This document shows positions 45,026-57,781 of a DNA stretch of 64,000 nucleotides, piece by piece (position 1 is the first letter of the stretch; every line of letters starts with the position of its first letter). The stretch spans positions 29,268,913-29,332,912 of the forward strand of contig OZ018410.1 in NCBI GenBank assembly GCA_963969595.1. Reading direction: 5' to 3'. A program made the translations under genes and the position numbers. Below the pieces are notes generated by a model. That model did no database searches. It had not been told where the DNA came from and worked only from the letters and a program-made list of their open reading frames with translations. This DNA comes from Neckera pumila. Lineage: Eukaryota; Streptophyta; Bryopsida; Hypnales; Neckeraceae.

Positions 45026-45688
45026 ACTCAAATTTCATGATTGTATAACCACAATAGGTATTGCACCATCCATTACCAAAAGTCTAAATTTTTGGGTTTT
45101 TCTATTCACACTTTAATTGGTAGTTATATATGTCAAATTGATTTTTTTTTCAAAACATGCTCTACATGATTGTTAGAAGTGCCCATTATGTCAAAATGTG
45201 ATCGATTATGTTAAACCAAAGTGTATAGTGATGGTATGAAAATGGTTCATAAAGGACTTGAAAAAGGGTATGGTCCATTTGGAAGACACACACTTGTATG
45301 AAGGTGGTTGGAAGTATCATCATTTTCATGAAAAAAGAAATGATGGTGGTAAAGAAGAAACAAGGAGAAAGGAAAGAAAATGAAAGTGAATGAATGGAAA
45401 GGATTATAACCAATGAAATGCTCACAAGTGCATGACAAATGTAAAGAAGTACTTTTTACTTTGAATTGCATTGATATGATGGATGCACTTGAAGGCGTAT
45501 GTAAATACATGTGCAACTCCCATTGGTGGGGAGTACTTGAGCCAATGTTAAACCGGAAGTTCAAGTGCAATGATGTAGCCGGAAGTGCAAATACACTTGA
45601 AGGCATGGCTACATAATCTACTTTCATTGGAGGAGAGTACTTAAGCCAATGGAATGCTTGGAAAAACAAACACAATCAAGTATGTGCA

Positions 45689-45815
45689 AGTGCATAATAT
45701 ACTCATTCAAGGGTATGTGAAGATGGCCTGGCTTGGTATGTGAATTGGTTAAGTGCATAATATACTCATTCAAGGGTATGTGAAGATGGCCTGGCTTGGT
45801 ATATGAATTGGTTAA
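45689..45815. repeat. 63-bp tandem duplication
   Basis: AAGTGCATAATATACTCATT... through ...TGTGAATTGGTT occurs twice in direct succession with one or two differences. Confidence 0.9.
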
Positions 45816-46059
45816 GTCTAGTTGGCTCTTGTGATTTGTTTTCATTTTATCAAGGGAGTCCTACTGGCGATAAATAAATAAGAAATAACCAATCAGTATA
45901 TACAATTGAAATCCCAGCATGAACCAAAATTCAATCTTGCATTGTTTCCAGCTTTGTTTCTTGTGAAATTCCCAATACAGTTTTCAATAGCATTCTCACC
46001 TCCTCCAAGACTCACCACTACTCTACCACTACTCTTTCTCTCCTCATGTGTCATAACTG

Positions 46060-46985
46060 ATGTGCATATATTGTTTTCTCCCAAAACGTTCAAAATTTGT
46101 CAGGCATTTTGAGCACTAGTACCAAATTTTGGAAAAAAAACAACATTTTTGGATACATGTAACCGTAGGATCTTGTAGTACGCTAGTTTGAAAAGCTATG
46201 GAAAATTTTAGAATTTTTCACCGTGTGGATTGGAAGATATTAGCATTTGAATTAGTTGAACTCCTTTTTTTGGCCCTGCGAAAAATAGGGCAGCTACACT
46301 TTACAAGGTCACATTGGAATGAGAAAAAGTTGAAAAATAGTGGTACTTCTTTGTATTCATTCTTCAAGGCAAATTTGTTACATGCTCAAAAATTTTCACT
46401 TCATTTGGAATTGTACAACATATAGGAAAAAAATAGTAAGTAGAAGGAAGTAGATAATAATTCAAAATACAAAATTGTTAAGGTTTAGTTATAGAATTGA
46501 AAAATGTCAATCCCAATGGTTGCAATGTAGTAATAAATAATTTGCATCCTATGATTTCATTTTTTTCCAAAATTACTGAAATTGAGTAAAATAAAGGACT
46601 TCAAAGTTTATTTTAGAGTAGAGAATTGACAACTACCCGCAAATCAAAACTTACCATAACTTTCATTTCATTGATAAAAACGGATTTCATGATTCAAAGT
46701 TTTTTACATATATATTAATCTTGGAAAATCAATTTCAATTTTTTTCTTTTAAGAAAATAATTTTTTTCATCCACCCAAATTGCCCAGTTTGTGAAAAAAA
46801 TTATATATTATTTATGCAATAACATTTTCACGATGTAGTAAAAAATTATGAGAATTATTGGGCCTTAAACAAAAAACTTGTCTCCATTTTGTGTAAAATT
46901 TTTAAAGAAAAAAATAAAAATTCCATTCATAGTGAGCTAACCAAAATTGCTATGTTGCCAAAAAAACACAACTTGGTCCTATAGG
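46060..46985. mobile_element. TTAA-type element relic
   Basis: Shares with the 39-42 kb elements the order GTAGGATCTT..., TTTCACCG..., CCCAATGGTTGCAATG... and with 2800-3730 longer blocks. It ends TTGGTCCTATAGGGG followed by TTTAA. No clear 5' terminus. Confidence 0.5.
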
Positions 46986-49900
46986 GGTTTAATTTTAAAA
47001 AAATAATAACAAAAAAAATCTTTGTATTTAAGAAGAAGAAAACATTTTAAATTCAATTCAAAAATTAATTTAATATTCTCTAAATAATTAAATAAATCTT
47101 TAATATGATTTAAAAATACAAAAATTAAATATTCTAAACAATATTCAATGCACTATAAATATTTCAATTCAATGGTAAATGTTCTTATTTATTGTTATTC
47201 ATTTAGCATTATTGAATGAAAAAAAATCAATAATGAAAAATTGATTATAAATTCTACTTAGTGAATGAAATTATCTAAAATGAAGTGAAAATAAATGAAA
47301 TCATATAGTGAAGTGAAGGAAGTATAAAATAATTGCAAAGCAATGTTGTCATTTTATTTGTACATGTGTTCATATAGGAACATACACAAATGAAAACTAA
47401 TGCTTCGTAAAAAGCATCAATATGACAACAAAATTTTCAAATCATCATAGTTTTACATGTATGATAAAATCTAGACATTAATTGGAATACACATAAATTC
47501 TACTATAAGTGCACATAATATCTACTACATTTTTTAGTTTTCTTTTTTTGTCTTCATCTTTCTTTTCTTTGTTTCAATTGAAATTGATCTCGGAGAAGGA
47601 AATTAGAATTTCCAAGGCAATTTTCTACATGATAATAATATTTCCATTGTATCGCAAACTTTTCCCAATCAATTGTAATACGATTGTTTGGCTACCTATG
47701 TTTCTTTTTATTTTGATGATGCATTAAATATAACAACAATTTAGTTTCTTTTTCAAAATATGGAGTACTTTTGCCGCAGATGGTACAATTGTTGTGTCAA
47801 TGTTTTTAAGACTTGGAAGTTGACTACAAAGTGGAGGCTCATATATAGACTCTAATCTTGATATTTATAAAGAATTAAGAATCTAAATCAACCAAAGGCA
47901 ATGATGTTGGTAAATCACATGTCATCAAGAATACTATGTCCCTGGTCTACAAGTAAAATAGTCAGTCAATGGGTTTTTTTAGGCAATTAAATGTTCAATT
48001 TCCTCCAAAAAAAATGAACAACTTCAAGTCTATAGAAAAGAAAAGGGTAAATGTGTTAAGAAATGCGAGACTGTAATGATGGCTCTGCACCATGTTGCCA
48101 CAATGTTTCCAAAACCTCATATCATCCATCGTATAGAGCCAACACATACAAAGTTGTATAGAAAAATTGCATACTCAAATTAGCCTCCTTCAATTCAAAC
48201 CCCCAAAATGAAGGAACCAGGAAATTCAAAACCGTCTTGAAAGAAAAGCCACATATCCATTTGTCAGAATAAACAAACAAAAAACATTGTAGTTAGTCAT
48301 TGCCCGGAGCTCCTTTCATTACAACAGTAGAACAAGGCATGTACATATTGCACCCAATAAGTTATTTTTGTGTATAATAGCACTTTAGATTTTGTAGCTA
48401 ATATAAATCTTGTTAATGTAATTAACCCTCAATACACTTCAAGCAATTTACAAAACCTGAGCCTCCAATTTCAGTGGCAGAAGTCACTGGAAACAAACTG
48501 CACATTTTATAACATCCTACGAGACCTCTTCTAGTTTCTGCGGGCGCTTATTTATCCATCCTTGGTAAATAATTGTATACAACCAGGTTCTAGTTACAAT
48601 CACAAAATCCTATCCTAAGTGGGTGCCTAGACGTTGGTCCATTGTCCCTTCCAAGCAATGGAACTTTTCTAATTGCTAAACATCTAATCCCCTTGCAAAA
48701 AGGCCTCAAACATTCTAGCCTACAATTGCCTACAACTAAGGTGTCCTAGCTAATTGAGCCGCAAGGGTCTTGGATTTCCCTAATCTATGGTTTGGTTTTG
48801 GTATTTTTAGGTGATAGAGGATTTCACGAAATTTCTAAAAATCTAAAGTTCACTGGAATCGGATGTTCCTAGCAAAAGTTGTGTGTGGATGAAGTTTGAC
48901 CGCTACTCAACTCATTATGGTTCATACTTTCATCCATGGTTCCTATGGGTTTCTGCTTTCAATTTCACTTGATATTTTTACCCGAGGTCTCATTTGAGTT
49001 ACTGTGACTACTTATGACCCTAATTTTTTACTGGAAAAAGTTACCCTAATTTATCGGGTTAATTCTAATTTATCCTATCGATAAAATTTCGTTGGACCTT
49101 TACTGGTTTTTGATGATTTTATGCTCCTGTTTTTATGAGCTTGCTTTTATCCTCCTTAATTTACTATTTTACTTTGGAATTAACTTTTATTGACCTAATT
49201 TACTAATGGATGAAAATTGGTTGGTAATTGGTAATTAGAACTTGACCTACTTCTTACTATTGACCTAGATTCCTAAATTGACTTTTATTTTCACTTTTCC
49301 CCTCTAGACCAACTCTACTTCTTAGTTTTTATTTTTTGGAGGAATTTCGGATAGGTTCATCCGGTTCTTAAGTAAACTTCATCCGCTTGTAACTTTCTTG
49401 TTTTAACTCGGAATTGGACGTACTTTATCTTTTCGGAAACCTCTAGACCCCTAGTTTCTAATTTCTAACAAAAATCTGACTTGACTTGTAGTCTAAACTA
49501 CTCTAGCTTTTGGCCCCCTTCTAATTATGCTAATTAGGACAAAGTTTAAACAAAGAAAAGTGGGGTTTTTAGTGGCCCACCTTGTATTGGAGATCTTAGA
49601 GAAGGTGGTCGAGAGTCCCCTCCTCGGCCATGTTCCCTTCTCTTGATTGCGTGACTCTTTGAGTGATTCTTGGTTTGGGGAAGAATTTAGAGAGGATTGG
49701 TAGATTTAGCGGGGTTTCTTTCTTCTTTCCCTTCCTCCTCCTTCTTCTTTCTACACTATTCCCTTACACAAAACAACTTTGCTTCTCAAAGTTCTTACAC
49801 CATGACTTTTGTTCCTAGCTTCTTACACATTGACGGCACGTTCTTTTTTACTCTTACACTTACATTTTCAATGGGCACCAATGGTTGGGGGATTTCCTCT

Positions 49901-52480
49901 AATCTATCTACTATTGATCTTCTCTCCTATTTCATCTTCCTCTTTGGTTGTAGTTTCCAAGTTTCTAGTTTTGTGGTGTGTGGAGAGCTTGGGTGAGTTG
50001 TGCGTGGAGTAATTGTGTCAGTTTGCGGGTTACTTTTGTGTTTCAACACGAATTCCTCTTCCCAACCTAGTCTTCCCCTTCCACAATCCTACAATGTCCT
50101 ACCTCTACTCACTATAAGAAATCGACGTTTTTTAAGACGTTTAAAAAAATGTGATATGACCTTGTCTCTGACATAAAATGAATCACCGTTGATGTCCAAC
50201 AAAATCCGTCAAAACAGATAGGCAAAAAATGCGCTTTGTTAGGCAAAAAACGAGCAAAATTTGGACTTGTTTTTGAGGATGTCAGAAAAAATGCACAAAT
50301 GAAAGTGCTTGAGGGGGTGGCACGTGGATGACACGTCACCTCCACATCACCAAGTCATCAACGGGCAGTGCCACGTCATTTTTTTCTTCATCCCACCCCT
50401 TTGTGACGTGGCTCCTGACGTAGACCCAATGAAAATATGACGTGGCATGCCTTGTCAGCACACTTTCATGCCATTTAAGAATTTTAATATTTTTTTGAAA
50501 TGTCAATTTAGATGTCTAGATAGACGTGTCTTGAAACATCAGTTGCTGCATATTATATCCATACACTAGAAGAAAACTACGTTGGAACCGAAGAAAACAC
50601 ATGGGATTGGTTTTGTTGAGTTCCTAGTTTCTAATGCAGATTTTTGCGTTCCAACACGTTGGAAAAAGACTCAAACGACCTCCACTTGGGGGAATCTGAC
50701 TATGGTGTTAGTACAACGCACGTGGGTTAAGAAATGAACAACTTAAGACACTAGAGGCTCCCAAAGCGGTGGTGCCAAGGTACAGAGGGGGGTGGCTTTA
50801 GGATTAGTACACACTCAAGAACTCCCAAACCCAAGTTAGTACTTCAACCAAACAACTCCACTTCACAAGTTAGTGACCAAAATGACTAAAAATAAAGCCA
50901 AAAACACACAAGACACCACAAGAGCTTATACACACAAAAAAGGACCCTCAAGATCTTCAAGAATTGAAAATTAAGCAACAACGGAGCACAAAGTGCTCAA
51001 AAACACTATGGAAGTTTTTTTTGGCAAAAGCACCAAAAAATCCAACATAAGTTGGATCCACGGACCTCCGGATCCAAAACAAGAATGGGAATGGTGTGAG
51101 AGGAAAATGGGCCTTCTTTTATTGGTTTTCCAAGGAGCCCACCTCCAAGTAACCTAGGTAACCTTATCAACTTAGATTTTCATCCTTATCTTTAAGATTT
51201 TCACGGCATTTGGATTTTACGCTGGTCCAACGTTGTATCTTTTGGAGTTTGCCTTGGAACTTTGAACGGATTGTTCCAATTGCTTCAGAAGGCCATTTTA
51301 AATCCAAAGGTTCTCCTACCCCCTATTTTGACGTCTAAAACCTCTCCTAGGTTAGCGCTAACTTAGGCTAGTAAAAGGGTAAAAATCTAGATTTTGGAGT
51401 TGGCCTTTTTCGACTAAAGTAACTAGCCAGGTTTGTCTGGAATGTCTGAGGGAGTAAGAAAAGACCCCTTGTTGACTTGATTTCGATTTTTTACGCTCCC
51501 AGGACGCCGGGTACTCCACGCAAATCTCGCCATGTGATTAATTTGGAGGAATGTCGCTGATTGGGCCACCTCCCATGATCGGAACACCATGAAACTTATC
51601 GGAGCGCATTATTAATATAAAAAAAGTTGTTCTAATTTTTTGTGAGATTTTACCGCAACCTGGGGAATATCCATGAATTTCCCGTTGTCGGTTTAAGCGG
51701 TTGACCGTCCAGAAAGGTTATTTTCCGAAGTCGGAAAATTCTGAAACTTCTCGGGGAACCTTTCATGGAGTTTCCCAAGAGATGTACAAGTTCATAATTC
51801 TTCACCCTGCACACATTGGTCTGGGTGAAAATTCCATCTCTTTCAAAGTAACAGGCAGTCAGAGAATCTTTCATATGCGAGGGAATCTTGGTGGGTGGAT
51901 TCCGCTTTTGACCTCCTGGCATGTTTTCGAACCAAGAGCACAATCCGGCAGCCGCAGATTCCTCCGCTGGCCCATCTTGAGAAAATAATCCCTATAGGCT
52001 AACATTTGAGATTTCTACTATTTCAACGGTGGAATGGAAAAATTGGAACCTCTCCAGGGGAATCTATCCGAAGACTCATCTAGACTTCCTTTGGACCACT
52101 TTTAACCAAATAGAGTCACATGCACGGTATTTTAGGCTATTTTGGATAAAGACCCTCAAACCTTTGTTTTCCTACTACTTCCTGATTTCAAACCTATTTA
52201 CAAGCGGGATTTAGGGATCTATTAGGGAAAAAACGCTATTATTGACCAAATGCTATTTGGGTATGTAACAACTCTAGTTTGGTCTTTTATTCTTTTTTGG
52301 CCTTTTTGTATTTTTTTACGACTTAGATTGCACAATTACGAAAACAAACAAACTATGAGTTTCAAGTGACAAATTGGGAGCTTAGGGTTTCCAAATGACC
52401 AAATGCACTAACAATTAACGTTTATGCAATATGTGATGAACTATAGAACAATCACTTTAAAGCTTTTGTCCTACTTTGTC
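46986..52480. other. Gene-free AT-rich stretch
   Basis: About 5.5 kb with only short frames and no domain, RNA gene or clear transposon ends. A CACTATAAGAAA string at 50108 resembles a CACTA end, but I found no partner with a matching 3-bp duplication. Confidence 0.45.
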
Positions 52481-52799
52481 CTATCTAAGAGTGAGACCCC
52501 ACAGGGAGGGGGGCAAGAGGTTGGAGGAAGGTGGGCAAGAGGTGGGCAAAGGTTTGGCAGACAGAGGAATGGCTAAGGAACAAACGCCTCCACCCGTTTG
52601 TCATCCACTTTGGAGCAATAGAGGGGTCAATCCTCCCTAGCCATGCTTTCACCCTTTCCTGTCTTCTTCACCGGCCGTATGACCAAGCATTGTATGACCT
52701 GTCTATTTTACCTTCCTCTGTTTTGTTTCTCAGCACTGGCTTGACTTCTGTGATGGAGTCCAAGCACTATTGTCCCTCTCTCGGTTATTCACTATAGCC

Positions 52800-53245
52800 T
52801 GCTTCTGGATTTTGGTTTGCTTTCCAGCGCACTTGATGCGAAGAGAGTGAGGCAGGATGATCAGGATTCTTGTACCGACATTATAAATTGTTTCATTGGC
52901 AGACTGGGAGCGAAGCAAGAATGCTGAATTTCTAGAAAGGCTAGCCACACGGAATCCTTCCTATCTTTTTAGGTGAGGTCTTGGATTAATAAACGAGTGC
53001 CAACTTTGACTTGGTTTGGTGCAGAATTCTACCACTACTCTTTCTCTCCTCATGTGTCATAACTGATGTTTCGTTTTGTGTTTGATTTCGGTCACACTGG
53101 ATGCGGAGAGTGTGATAGGCCATGGCCAGAGTTTGGTCATTTAGGGTTTGTTTCCAACAATTTGTCCTGTTTTTGCAGCAGACTGGGAGGTGAGCAAGAA
53201 TGGTCAATCTCAACTTGCAGAGATTTGGTTTTCTGGTGGAAGAGT
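52800..53245. repeat. Two diverged tandem-like segments
   Basis: Blocks such as ATGCG(A/G)AGAG(A/T)GTGA and CAGACTGGGAG...AGCAAGAATG occur at ~52838-52925 and again at ~53100-53210 in the same order. They suggest an old duplication. No coding content seen. Confidence 0.45.
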
Positions 53246-53249
53246 GTCG

Positions 53250-56200
53250 GAATATGAAAATCTAGTTTTACTATATTAAAATATAAATGAAGGAATAATA
53301 TTCTTCTTAGTAGTGAATTTTTTCGATTTATAGATAGTTATAGACCGTCTAATGTTTAGAACCGGAAACCGGAAATGGACTGATCAGGAATTAGTGTAAA
53401 GGCTAACTAAATGTACCGGAAACGAGGAACCAGAATTCGAGTTTGCTTAGACCGGGTTAGGAAAGGGATAACGAGGAACCGGCATCCAACGGTGACCTAC
53501 TTAACCCTAGGGAACAACGGGAGCGTTCTAATCATTAGTTAACGGGAATCCTAAACGGGCAGGATTAACGGGCAAAGCCTTAATTAGGGTAATTACTAAG
53601 AGCTGCTGGGATTGGCTCTTTTAGATCCTATCTGTCCAGAGGTTAGTCACTTGTGATTTCCTGCCCTGACGGAGAATTGTACAACGTACGCGATTACTGA
53701 TTTCCGGTCTGAGAGGTAGTATTGGTGTTTTGAGTTGACAAGACTGCAGACGAGAGTGCTGGAAGGTTATTGAGAGAGAGAGAAGGCTGTTGGCGTCTGA
53801 ACTTAGAGTTAATACCTTCCAGCTGAAAGGAGAGAGAGAGTGAGCTGTGAGGATCACTAGTCTTATCAATACCCGACAGTAGACCGGTTCCATCTGAACG
53901 AGGGGAGATATGGCCGCAAGTCATAGCGGGGGAGCGACCATCTCACTCCGCTACGTGACGCCGCGATTACCCAAGGATGACAAGGAGATGGCGGAGCTGA
54001 AGGAGGACTTGGAGCAAATGGGATGCGCCGGCTTCCTAATCAGACCGTAGGATTTCCGGAGTGAAGCAATAGTGGCGGAGTTGAGTTCGGGAGCACCAAC
54101 TCAGGCCGCGACCACGGTCCGTGCAAAGCCCAAGAAGTGGACGGCGGAGATGTGGAGGAAGGTGTACCGGTTCGACTGGGAGGGCGAAGGCAGTGCATCC
54201 CGGAAGCACCAATTCACAGTGGGTAAGTTTCGGATCCCCATTAGTAAGAAGGATGGGTTCGCGGTTACGGATTGCGTCAATGAAAGAGAGAGGCGTTTGT
54301 TGCAATACATCTTGGCCATTCTTAACCCGGAAAGGCCAAGCCGGGTCTCTCTGACACTAGCCAATACAGTCTTTGGCGCGTTGTCAAGAGACCGGAAAGT
54401 AGATTGGGGTTTGGTCATTCAGGACCAAGTGTTGAAAATGGTCAACAATGTCGGGAAGGCTAAGCCTTCCGCCATCTGTCCATTCCTCTATCACCTGTAT
54501 CATTTGGAGGAGGTGATGACAAAAGAGGAAGAGGTAGAATATGAGGCCGCCGCAGCACTAGTAGAATTTGAGGTTCCTGACTTAAGTCAGGAGACCGGAA
54601 ATGAGGAAGAGTCCTCCGAAGAGGACGATGAGGATGAGTCTGATGAGGAGGAGGATGAGAGTGAGGCTGAGGACAAGGGTGAGGAAACGAGAAGAAAGGA
54701 TCCAGTAGAGAGAGAGAAGACTAAGGATACCGATCCGGTCTGGGGAGAAGAGCCTTTGGACAGGATCACCTGAGATCTGAGTGATTTTAGGAAACGATAC
54801 GCGGTGGTACAAGGTGCAATGCAGACCATCTGCACCACGGTGGGCGTTGACCACCCAGCACAAGCCTTAACTCGGGTGATCCGGCTTAACCGGGAGAAGG
54901 AGAAGAATGAGAGTAAGAAGGAATTGGTGAAGCTTTCCAGCCAAGTGGCCGCTCTTAAACAAGAGTTGCGCCAGAAAACGGAAGAGGTGGAGATGGAGAG
55001 GACGTTCTCCAAGCAGACGAAGGACACCCTTTCCCGAATCCGGGAATTTATCACCCATCCGGGTGAAGTGGTCAACAAGGCTAACTTGTTTGACCAACAA
55101 GTGATGATGGAGGGAAGACAGCTGCACCAGAGGCTCCTACTGGCGATGATCACTTACCATAAGAAGATGGAGTCGACGCTGAAGCAGCTGCGAGAAGTGA
55201 TGCGTGAGGTGAATCCTCACAGTGTGCCTGCACCGAGACCGGAACCGGATCAAGAGCCAGTTCAGCAGTCGGCGGTAGAAGACACGGGTAAAGGTGAGAC
55301 TTCTCACAAGCAACCTACCTTACCTGTACCAGAGGAGCACCAGGAAACCAAGACGAGTCAGGAGCAGTAGACCGAGGTGGAGAGCACCAAAGTCACCGAC
55401 CCCATCCCGGAGGATGACGATTTGGAGATTATGAAGGTAACGGCACCCGATCCAACCAAGGTACAGGGACCGGAACCGGCAACCGAACCAAGAGGGTCTA
55501 CTCTAGAGGAAAGAACCAAGACAAAGAATATCAGCAGTCTCTCCCCCTCCAAGTCTTCTCCCAAGACTCCGGGGAAGAAGGTGCAGTTCGGCGAGGCAGA
55601 GAAGATGACGGCCCTGATGCAGTCTGTGGTGAAGACGGAGGCTGGAGCCGGTCGCGGGACTTCATCAGGTTCACCCAGTAGTGGTTTGATCAGGAAACCG
55701 GTTGGAGGAGAGGCAACACCTCAGAGCAAGGTGGCCAGACCTGCTCCAGTCCCGCAGAAGAGAAAGGTTCCTGAGCCACCATCAACTAAGAAGAAATTCA
55801 CCAAGGCTCAGGAAGAGGAAGAAGACGAAGAGGATTCCGATGATGATGAAGAGGAATCCGGGTCCGATGAGAATTCTGAACCGTATTCAGATCCCAATCA
55901 GGCCCTGGCAGAGACCCGAGCAATAAAGGCGAAAGCGGCCAGAGAGAAGGCCAAAGTCCGGTCTACAGATGACGAGACAGCAGACCGGAAAGAAGCCCAT
56001 GACCCGGAAGGAACCAGCAAAGGCGGGGTTTTCTCCAGTTAAGAAGATTAGAAAGTAGGTGAAGATTCTGGCAGTGATTGTAGGGCTGCATGCCTAGATC
56101 TTTGACAAGTAGTTGAATAGGAATATTTTTAGTGTAAAAGGAGTTAGGACTCAAGTTGAGTCCAGATTTTTAGGATCTAAGATCCACATTAAGTGGAAAC

Positions 56201-57100
56201 TTTTTGACTGTAGCTTAGGTTGCCTAAAATTGACAGGAAGTTAGGAATGAAACGTGTCATTTCTTTGGCTGTTTTTGGTCTTAGGCGCTTTTTGAGTTTG
56301 AAGTGTAGTTTAGTATTTGAAGGCGGATTTTAGGTTTAATCCGGGTAGCATTTTCATACTTTGTATTCCTAGTTTTTCTGCAAATGCCATTGAAGTTTTT
56401 CAATTCACAACCGTGAGCTGTACCTTTTAGCACTTGTCCGTGTTATTGTGAGAGCAGTGAGATCGTGCAGAGTTGGGTAAGGAGGAAGTGATACCCGGAT
56501 ACAGGAAGTATCCGGTCCCTGGAGAGATTGCGTGTTAGACAAGATACCACAGGATTTCCTTGCGAGGATTAGAACTTGCTTTTGTCAAGAAGCTGCTTTT
56601 GTCAAGAAGCATTATAGCTCTCCTGTGTTTTCCTGACACCCCTTTTCTACCTAGGCCGTGGATTGTCTTGTGGTCTGTCGTTGTAGTAATTGTTAGGAGA
56701 ATCCAGATTTTCTTGCGTGACCTGCTAGCCTGCGTAGTCCATCCGGTCTAGTTGTGAGGAAGGTCTTTTTCTCGTTGTTTTTGTCAAAGTTTTCTTTTGA
56801 AGTTTATACCGTGGATCTTCTAACACGTTAAAACTCGGAGGGTAGGAGTTAAGCTTCCTTCCTGAAGCCCAAAGTTGCAGATCCCTCTTGGTCCAGAGGT
56901 TAAACTCGAATTTATTACATAGATAAATACTCTAGACCGGATAGATATATATGTGGGAAGGGAGTTTCCGGTTCCGGATTACTGGAATTGGAACCGGTCT
57001 AGACTAGTACTTGGGGTTTGTTTTGGGATATCAACTCACTCCATTCCGGCCAATTAGGGGAATTACACCGAGATCTCTGCGGAACGATACACGAGTCACT
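53250..57100 (+). mobile_element. LTR-type unit, family 2 (diverged relative of family 1)
   Basis: The same layout as family 1: a CCGGAA-rich leader, a ~711-codon acidic coiled-coil frame, then a long 3' part with features shared with family 1. Probable start TGTCGGAATATG (53250) and end near GGAACGATACA (~57100). Edges are approximate and no target duplication is clear. Confidence 0.55.
53910..56042 (+). pseudogene. Family-2 LTR-encoded acidic coiled-coil protein
   Basis: ATG at 53910 (MAASHSGGATISLRYVTPRL) starts a single frame of 711 codons ending at TAA 56040-56042, broken by three stops only: TAG 54048, TGA 54771 and TAG 55368. The N-terminal third aligns with family 1 (WTAEMWRKVYRFDWEGEG, FAVTDCVNERERRLLQYIL, LTLANTVFGAL). 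It is followed by a very acidic stretch (runs of D/E/S), coiled coils (SKKELVKLSSQVAALKQELRQK) and an S/K/E-rich tail. There is no zinc knuckle, protease or polymerase. Conservation of the frame and layout between two diverged families implies past selection on the protein. Confidence 0.65.
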
Positions 57101-57781
57101 TTAGGGTCCACTAAGGCCTTAGAGAAGGATTTTGTGCTTTCTGTGCTACGACAAAGAGCTTGCCGATTAGGGCTACAAAAGGTCTTGGAACCCTATATGT
57201 ATTTTCAGTAAATTTTTATTTAAAATACTCCTTATAGGTCATTACTTAAAAGACTATAGTACTAGGACTATACTTAAAACAGCCCTTTTTCTTGTAGTGT
57301 GTAGAGCTGCTAGAGTTGAAGTTTGAATACTGGTTTTGATCTTCTAAATCTTGAGAAATTTGAGCAATTGTATTGTACAGTAAGGTATGAGCATCCACAA
57401 ATGTCACTTATAGCAATCAAGCAGCAATTGATTGGAATTTGTTTAAGGGAGTAATGTTTTTGTTTCCCCAATGAAGAGAGGTCTGTTAAGTGGAGGTAGA
57501 GAAGTCTGGCTCTGAATTGTACAGCTATTCAATTTCAAAGTTTATGTCTAAAAAGCATCAATATTCGACTGTAGGGTCACCCATTAATTAAGCACAACAC
57601 TTGCCTGAAAGAACACAAGGAACTCTTACAATGATGAATTGAGTCACTTCTTTCTAAAGTGTACTAATTTTTATTGTAATTGAAGGTGCTCATACCCTTT
57701 AAGCTTTCCACTTGGAGGCTATAGTACGCTTGGCATATATTCACGGACATAGTTTGAATTTGTGACAATTGTGCTACGGTG
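57101..57781. other. Gene-free spacer between LTR-type units
   Basis: No gene. A TTCTTGTAGTG string at 57288-57298 looks like a CACTA 3' end, but no matching 5' end with the same 3-bp flank was found. Confidence 0.4.

Larger units (their letters stand above)
43280..45650. repeat. Repeat copy B, holding the unoccupied MULE site
   Basis: Aligns with 18810-18932 plus 37843-41092. At 43467-43475 it reads CTCATTGGC once, where copy A carries the MULE between two CTCATTGAC. It has its own insertions at 43531-43661 and 44737-45025. No recognisable gene. Confidence 0.88.

Noticed and set aside
50108..57298. A large CACTA element from CACTATAAGAAA (50108) to TTCTTGTAGTG (57298)
   Set aside because: The ends pair over ~12 bases but the 3-bp flanks (ACT and TGT) differ and no transposase lies between; likely chance or fragments.
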